Of a DNA stretch of 64,000 nt, positions 60,380-64,000 are shown one piece after another. The notes beneath the pieces were generated by a model. The model was not told where the DNA came from, searched no databases, and saw only the letters and a list, made by a program, of their open reading frames with translations. The position numbers were made by a program, and so were the translations under genes. The DNA is from Tenodera sinensis (taxonomy: Eukaryota; Arthropoda; Insecta; Mantodea; Mantidae). The stretch covers positions 17,750,284-17,814,283 of the forward strand of contig CM060967.1 of NCBI GenBank assembly GCA_030765045.1. The letters run 5' to 3'. Within the stretch, counting starts at the first letter, position 1. Every line of letters starts with the position of its first letter.

Positions 60380-60670
60380 GTCATCATAATCCCCCTAGGG
60401 CGTCTACTCTCGCCCGGCCGCTGCGTCCTCCAGCCGCAGCCAGGAGTGCAGATTGGGCCCGACCGTAAGGCGACTACTTGACCTTTTACGGATGTTATCT
60501 TTCTATCAGGATAGCTCCTCAATCGGCCCCTCAGGGACCTAACGAGGCTGAGTGCATCCCGTACCAGACTTCCCAGCGGAGAAAAAAATCGCATGTCGGT
60601 ACCGGGGATCGAACACGCGATCTTCGCGCTATCTTCTGTGCTACGGAGGCGGTCTATGCCGTCATCATAA
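60380..60670 (-). mobile_element. tRNA-derived SINE with 10-bp target duplication
   Basis: GTCATCATAA occurs exactly at 60380-60389 and 60661-60670. The element between them (60390-60660, 271 bp), read on the minus strand, starts GGCATAGACCGCCTCCGTAG, then CACAGAAGATAGCGCG (A-box region), GTGTTCGATCCCC (B box). The body has ATTGAGGAGCTATCCTGATA, AAGGTCAAGTAGTCGCCTTA and GGAGGACGCAGCGGCC, and the end is CCCTAGGGGGATTATGATGA. The body matches the SINE at 41560-41868. The 130-codon minus frame across it is not a gene. Confidence 0.9.
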
Positions 60671-61552
60671 GTCGTTTTAATGTTAGTATTGCATAAACGT
60701 ATATTTTTTGCTTTAGGAAGTACTTCAGGAATGAGCCGGAAATTTGGAAGTATGTTATGGAATGTCACAAATATCTAGTAAACATTCAAACTAATTGCGA
60801 ATACAAACTTGCATATTTCACAGTTGGTCCTCTTAAGGCATGAAAATCATAGTGTTGCAGTTGATATTACAAACTAACAACTGCAGCTCAACTGTGGAAT
60901 TGTTGGAGAAGAAAGAACTCTCCAAATCGGATACCATTAGATATCGAGCTTCAGCAAACAAGCTAAGAATGTGTGTCAACATGTTTGTATTTTCTGGCAA
61001 CTGTAGCAGCTTTTGTTGACGTTCTTTATTCTCGCCTCCTCAACGTGTATTCTGATGTCATGGAGAGAAAGAGAGAAAGGAGGGGGAGTCTAGTTTGGGC
61101 ACTTAACTTCTTTCAAACATTTTTTCATTCTTTTTTTTCCCCCTTTTGCCCAAGATAACTGTTCGTGGATAGAGATACTGGCGCCCATAGTATGTGTATT
61201 TTAGTCGGTAAATCGGTATAATAGCCTTCGTATTTACACGATCTTGTGTGTGAAGTTTATCAGTTATTTACCCACGGCTTGTAAACTGACAGGTGAAGGA
61301 CAGTGCAAAAACAGTAAAGTTTTATCCACATTTCTGGAGAGTTTGTGTTAGGTATTCAGTGTGTTCCTCGAAACGTAATTGCAATGTTGTCTATGTGTAT
61401 ATATTAGTGTCATGGTGCTAGTCTGTTCATGAGGTAAATATTTGATAGTTCTTTATTTTGGTTCCTATAACCGACTTAGTTGAAGTTGTGTAATGCGCAT
61501 GAAATACTTAAACATCACAGTATACAGGCAGTGCATGGAAGCCATTCGGGGA
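60671..61552. other. unrecognised DNA
   Basis: Nothing recognised. Confidence 0.4.
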
Positions 61553-62075
61553 GATTCATACAGGGACGAAAAGTTGCGGAGTATGGACTATAGGAAGTGG
61601 GAGTGGTCAGTCTGTCACACAACCACAACACAGAGTAGTGAGTCGTGTCTGGAACGCCAGGCTACATGCCAGAGAACAATTCTCCACGGGTGCCAAATAA
61701 CTTCGGTTTTCTCAAAGTAGGATGAATGCGTTCCAGACATGACTCATTTGTTTTTTGTCCACGTGAGTACAGTCGACGCTCGAACTTTGTGGATAACGTT
61801 GTTGCGTAACTTACATTCAATGCTGTCACCATGTGCAGCAACATATTCACTCCCAAATTCTTGCACAAGTTGAAATACGTGAATATTTCGATTCTGCGGG
61901 TATTTTACTCTGCATGTGGAGCTAGTGAACACGTTCGAGATACACCATGCACTGTAGGCACTGTGTTTTGTGCTGCCACTGTACTGCGGCCATGACATCA
62001 CGCTCTGACCATGTGATAGGTAACTTGCGATCGCCTCGTTTCGCGATAGCTGTATAAAAGTTAGAACCCTAAGTG
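61553..62075 (+). repeat. family C repeat, copy 2 with foldback insert
   Basis: ACGAAAAGTTGCGGAGTATG, GTGTTTTGTGCTGCCACTGT, GGTAACTTGCGATCGCCTC and GCGATAGCTGTATAAAAG match copy 1 at 38078-38395. It contains a 106-bp foldback (61640-61745) and a further segment of about 70 bp (61825-61900) absent from copy 1. The terminal GCTGTATAAAAG resembles a TATA box. Confidence 0.8.
61640..61745. mobile_element. foldback insertion in family C
   Basis: GAGTCGTGTCTGGAACGC (61640-61657) pairs with GCGTTCCAGACATGACTC (61728-61745), with one mismatch in 18. It is absent from copy 1. GTGAG at 61638-61642 and 61763-61767 might be the target duplication. Confidence 0.55.
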
Positions 62076-63064
62076 CATGGAAAGGAGAGAACTAAAGAGA
62101 TCTTTAACCTTGCATCATCACTAAAATCTTATACATGTTATTCTTTTGTTTATAAAGTGTGTGGTTAAAAAATATATCACAATTAATGATCATACACGCG
62201 GTCTACCTCTACAACACATGAAGCCAGAGTTACGTTTTAAAGAACGACTGAAAAGTCGTCGAATTGCCTCAGAATTCATCAGGAGAAAAGATCACCTACA
62301 TGTGAAAAATCCTCTGTGGTATTCTTCAATGATCTTTTGTTAAACAAATGAAAGGCAAGCAAATTATTAATTGAAACTTTAGCACAAACGATAATGTAAG
62401 CTACAAAACACTGTGTGGGTGATTCATAACTCTACTAGATCCGCTCTAAGAAGCACACTTTGGTATAACTCCGCGCAGTACATGTACAGGTAAGCAGTTG
62501 ATATGCAGTAAGTGCTCAGTTTCTGTAAACTGAGTATTTGATTATTTTCTATTTCCAAATAAGAGTGAAAAATGCAGTGCATTACAATAAAATCATTAAA
62601 CGTATTCATTAGTGCATTTTAAAAGTGATAGCGTAAAGAAAATATAGGATCTATTTTCTCCTCTTTGTTTACCTTAAGTGCGCTTATTTCGGCAGGAGTA
62701 TAGAGCGCGGAAACCTGAGCAGTCACGTGCGATACGGGTTAGTTGGACACGGGCGTGGCGTGGCCAGTACCGCGCAGCCGTCGTGTATGCACGCGCATCA
62801 CCAGACGCCTGTTGTGTACATTCGAGAGTAGCAACAGTAGAACACATGTGCACTAAAGTTGTGGCATATTGCACAATGTTCCTCCTCTATTTATAACAAT
62901 AGCGTTTAAAATTATTATATAATGTAATGAACAAACTGAAACTCGTTTTAAATTTTTATATTCCGTTTATATGGCACCTTTAAAATCTAAGGTTATATCG
63001 GCGGCTTTTATCCTTTGGAACAATTCCTCAATAGCAATTATGTTCACTCGCTTTACAGTGGCTG
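62076..63064. other. unrecognised DNA
   Basis: A CpG-rich stretch at 62690-62830 has no recognisable transcription unit. Frames at 62146-62343 and 62674-62896 have no known motif. Confidence 0.4.
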
Positions 63065-63086
63065 TCTCTCTCTCTCTCTCTCTCTC
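63065..63086 (+). repeat. (TC)n microsatellite
   Basis: Short TC run just left of the CA array. Confidence 0.95.
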
Positions 63087-63091
63087 ACTCT

Positions 63092-63155
<64 letters not shown>
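63092..63155 (+). repeat. (CA)n microsatellite
   Basis: About 32 uninterrupted CA units. Confidence 0.97.
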
Positions 63156-63157
<2 letters not shown>

Positions 63158-64000
63158 AAGTTTTTTTTTTCTACTTACCTATGCCATTCAATGAGCTATG
63201 GGGTACATTTAAACTTAATTTTACCCATTTTATTTGATCTGATATGAAGGACCATATGACCCATACTGTTAAAAACATTAAAAATAAACTTAAAAAATGA
63301 CCGTGTCGTTTCTGCTAGTCTAGAGATAATAAAAAGCTTGCAAAGCCATAAAGACAACATATCAAAATAATGAGGATGGTGGTGTGGTGGTTTACATAAC
63401 GATTGCCTAAAAGTTTTCCTATATGTGTAAAGCGGCTTCACAGAGAATGTCTATTAAGAGCGGTACTAAATCTGAAATTATCTCTAGCTTGTCCTGAATA
63501 TTTTAATTTCATTCGCGTTCAAAGAATATGATTTATGTGTATGCCATTACGCTCTGGTCTTCTTGCTCTAAATTTATCTTCTCTAATGAAACAATAGTGT
63601 GTTTGTTTGCACAAAAGTTTCCATTAGCTCCACAAAAGTGCTGCTTTTAATGTTCCTCTTTCAAAACATCGTAGTTGTATCATTGCGAGCACTTTCCTCT
63701 TCTATATTGTCAACATGTTTTGACTGCTTTTCATTAAGGGAAATTTCATTAGTCTACAATGAAGATTGGTGTTCGGGGCGTGCGGAGGTTAACTCTTAAT
63801 TTATAAAGCTCCAAGGCAAAATAGGAAAATGTGATTTATATATAGAGGTAGTTAATGACTTCTACTTAGTGGCGTGCTGGTCTGCTAAAGGATACTTTGT
63901 AAGAAATTAATATTTTTTGTTCATCTTATTGTGTATAAATGCTTTGTCAACAGGTGAGGAAATATAATATTTATCTTTCTGCTATGCAGCAATCATAGTT
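63156..64000. other. unrecognised AT-rich DNA
   Basis: Frames at 63196-63441 (-) and 63599-63799 (+) are not recognised. Nothing else is seen to the end of the window. Confidence 0.4.

Noticed and set aside
60376..60768. 130-codon minus-strand frame
   Set aside because: It lies across a tRNA-derived SINE and its flanking duplications, so it is not a gene.

Overview
This window looks like intergenic or intronic DNA from a large, repeat-rich animal genome, most likely an insect. The reasons are: no dense or collinear open reading frames; AT-rich sequence full of decayed transposons; tRNA-derived SINEs; non-LTR retrotransposon fragments of a kind common in insects; and a few short TTAGG-type (insect telomere-like) motifs. 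A cockroach- or termite-like (polyneopteran) source is my inference from the repeat style and I could not verify it. I see no convincing host protein-coding gene, no rRNA, no intact tRNA, no CRISPR array and nothing bacterial. Most ORFs over 60 codons are chance frames or translations of microsatellites.

The commonest component is one interspersed family, called family A here (my label). It is about 0.65-0.9 kb long and appears in more than 20 full, truncated, nested or inverted copies between 3.9 and 56.5 kb. Complete copies (5921-6580, 25605-26408, 43184-44093) carry a short terminal inverted repeat, ACTTTCTCTACT at the left and AGTAGAGAAAGT at the right. Near the right end is a site that in many copies has become a CA/GT, CG or CT microsatellite. 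A diverged subfamily (A') has a different middle. It is seen at 16910-17990, 38411-39142 and 41284-42297, and as a head-to-head inverted pair at 47447-47985.

The best-resolved structure is a nest at 30.4-33.25 kb. A decayed hAT transposase of the ZBED/SCAND3/FAM200-like type runs on the minus strand (31096 down to about 30426), and its probable terminal repeat lies at 33184-33247. A separate 1.9-kb non-autonomous hAT-like element (31220-33118) sits between them, with matching ends beginning CAGGACC and a perfect 8-bp target duplication, GATTCAAG. A weak Tc1 transposase relic lies near 26.57 kb. Four relics of non-LTR reverse transcriptase ORF2 lie at 1.48-1.92, 36.53-37.09, 39.57-40.24 and 56.02-56.20 kb. 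Two related tRNA-derived SINEs lie at 41.56-41.87 kb (inside an A' copy) and 60.39-60.66 kb (flanked by a perfect 10-bp duplication). Other SINE-like pieces lie at 5.4 and 55.1-55.4 kb. A candidate solo LTR lies at 16.04-16.44 kb, with a relative at 51.95-52.10 kb.

Several unclassified families occur two or three times: C (38.1, 61.6-62.1 kb), D (5.2, 9.9-10.6, 11.6-12.1 kb), E (19.0, 42.4 kb), F (8.8, 53.6 kb) and H (18.4, 20.1 kb). Microsatellites are prominent, above all an uninterrupted (GT)n run of about 1,347 bp at 57061-58407. The stretches between these features hold AT-rich sequence in which I recognise nothing. Two weak candidate first exons (about 7.04-7.13 and 21.5-21.8 kb) are recorded as leads only.
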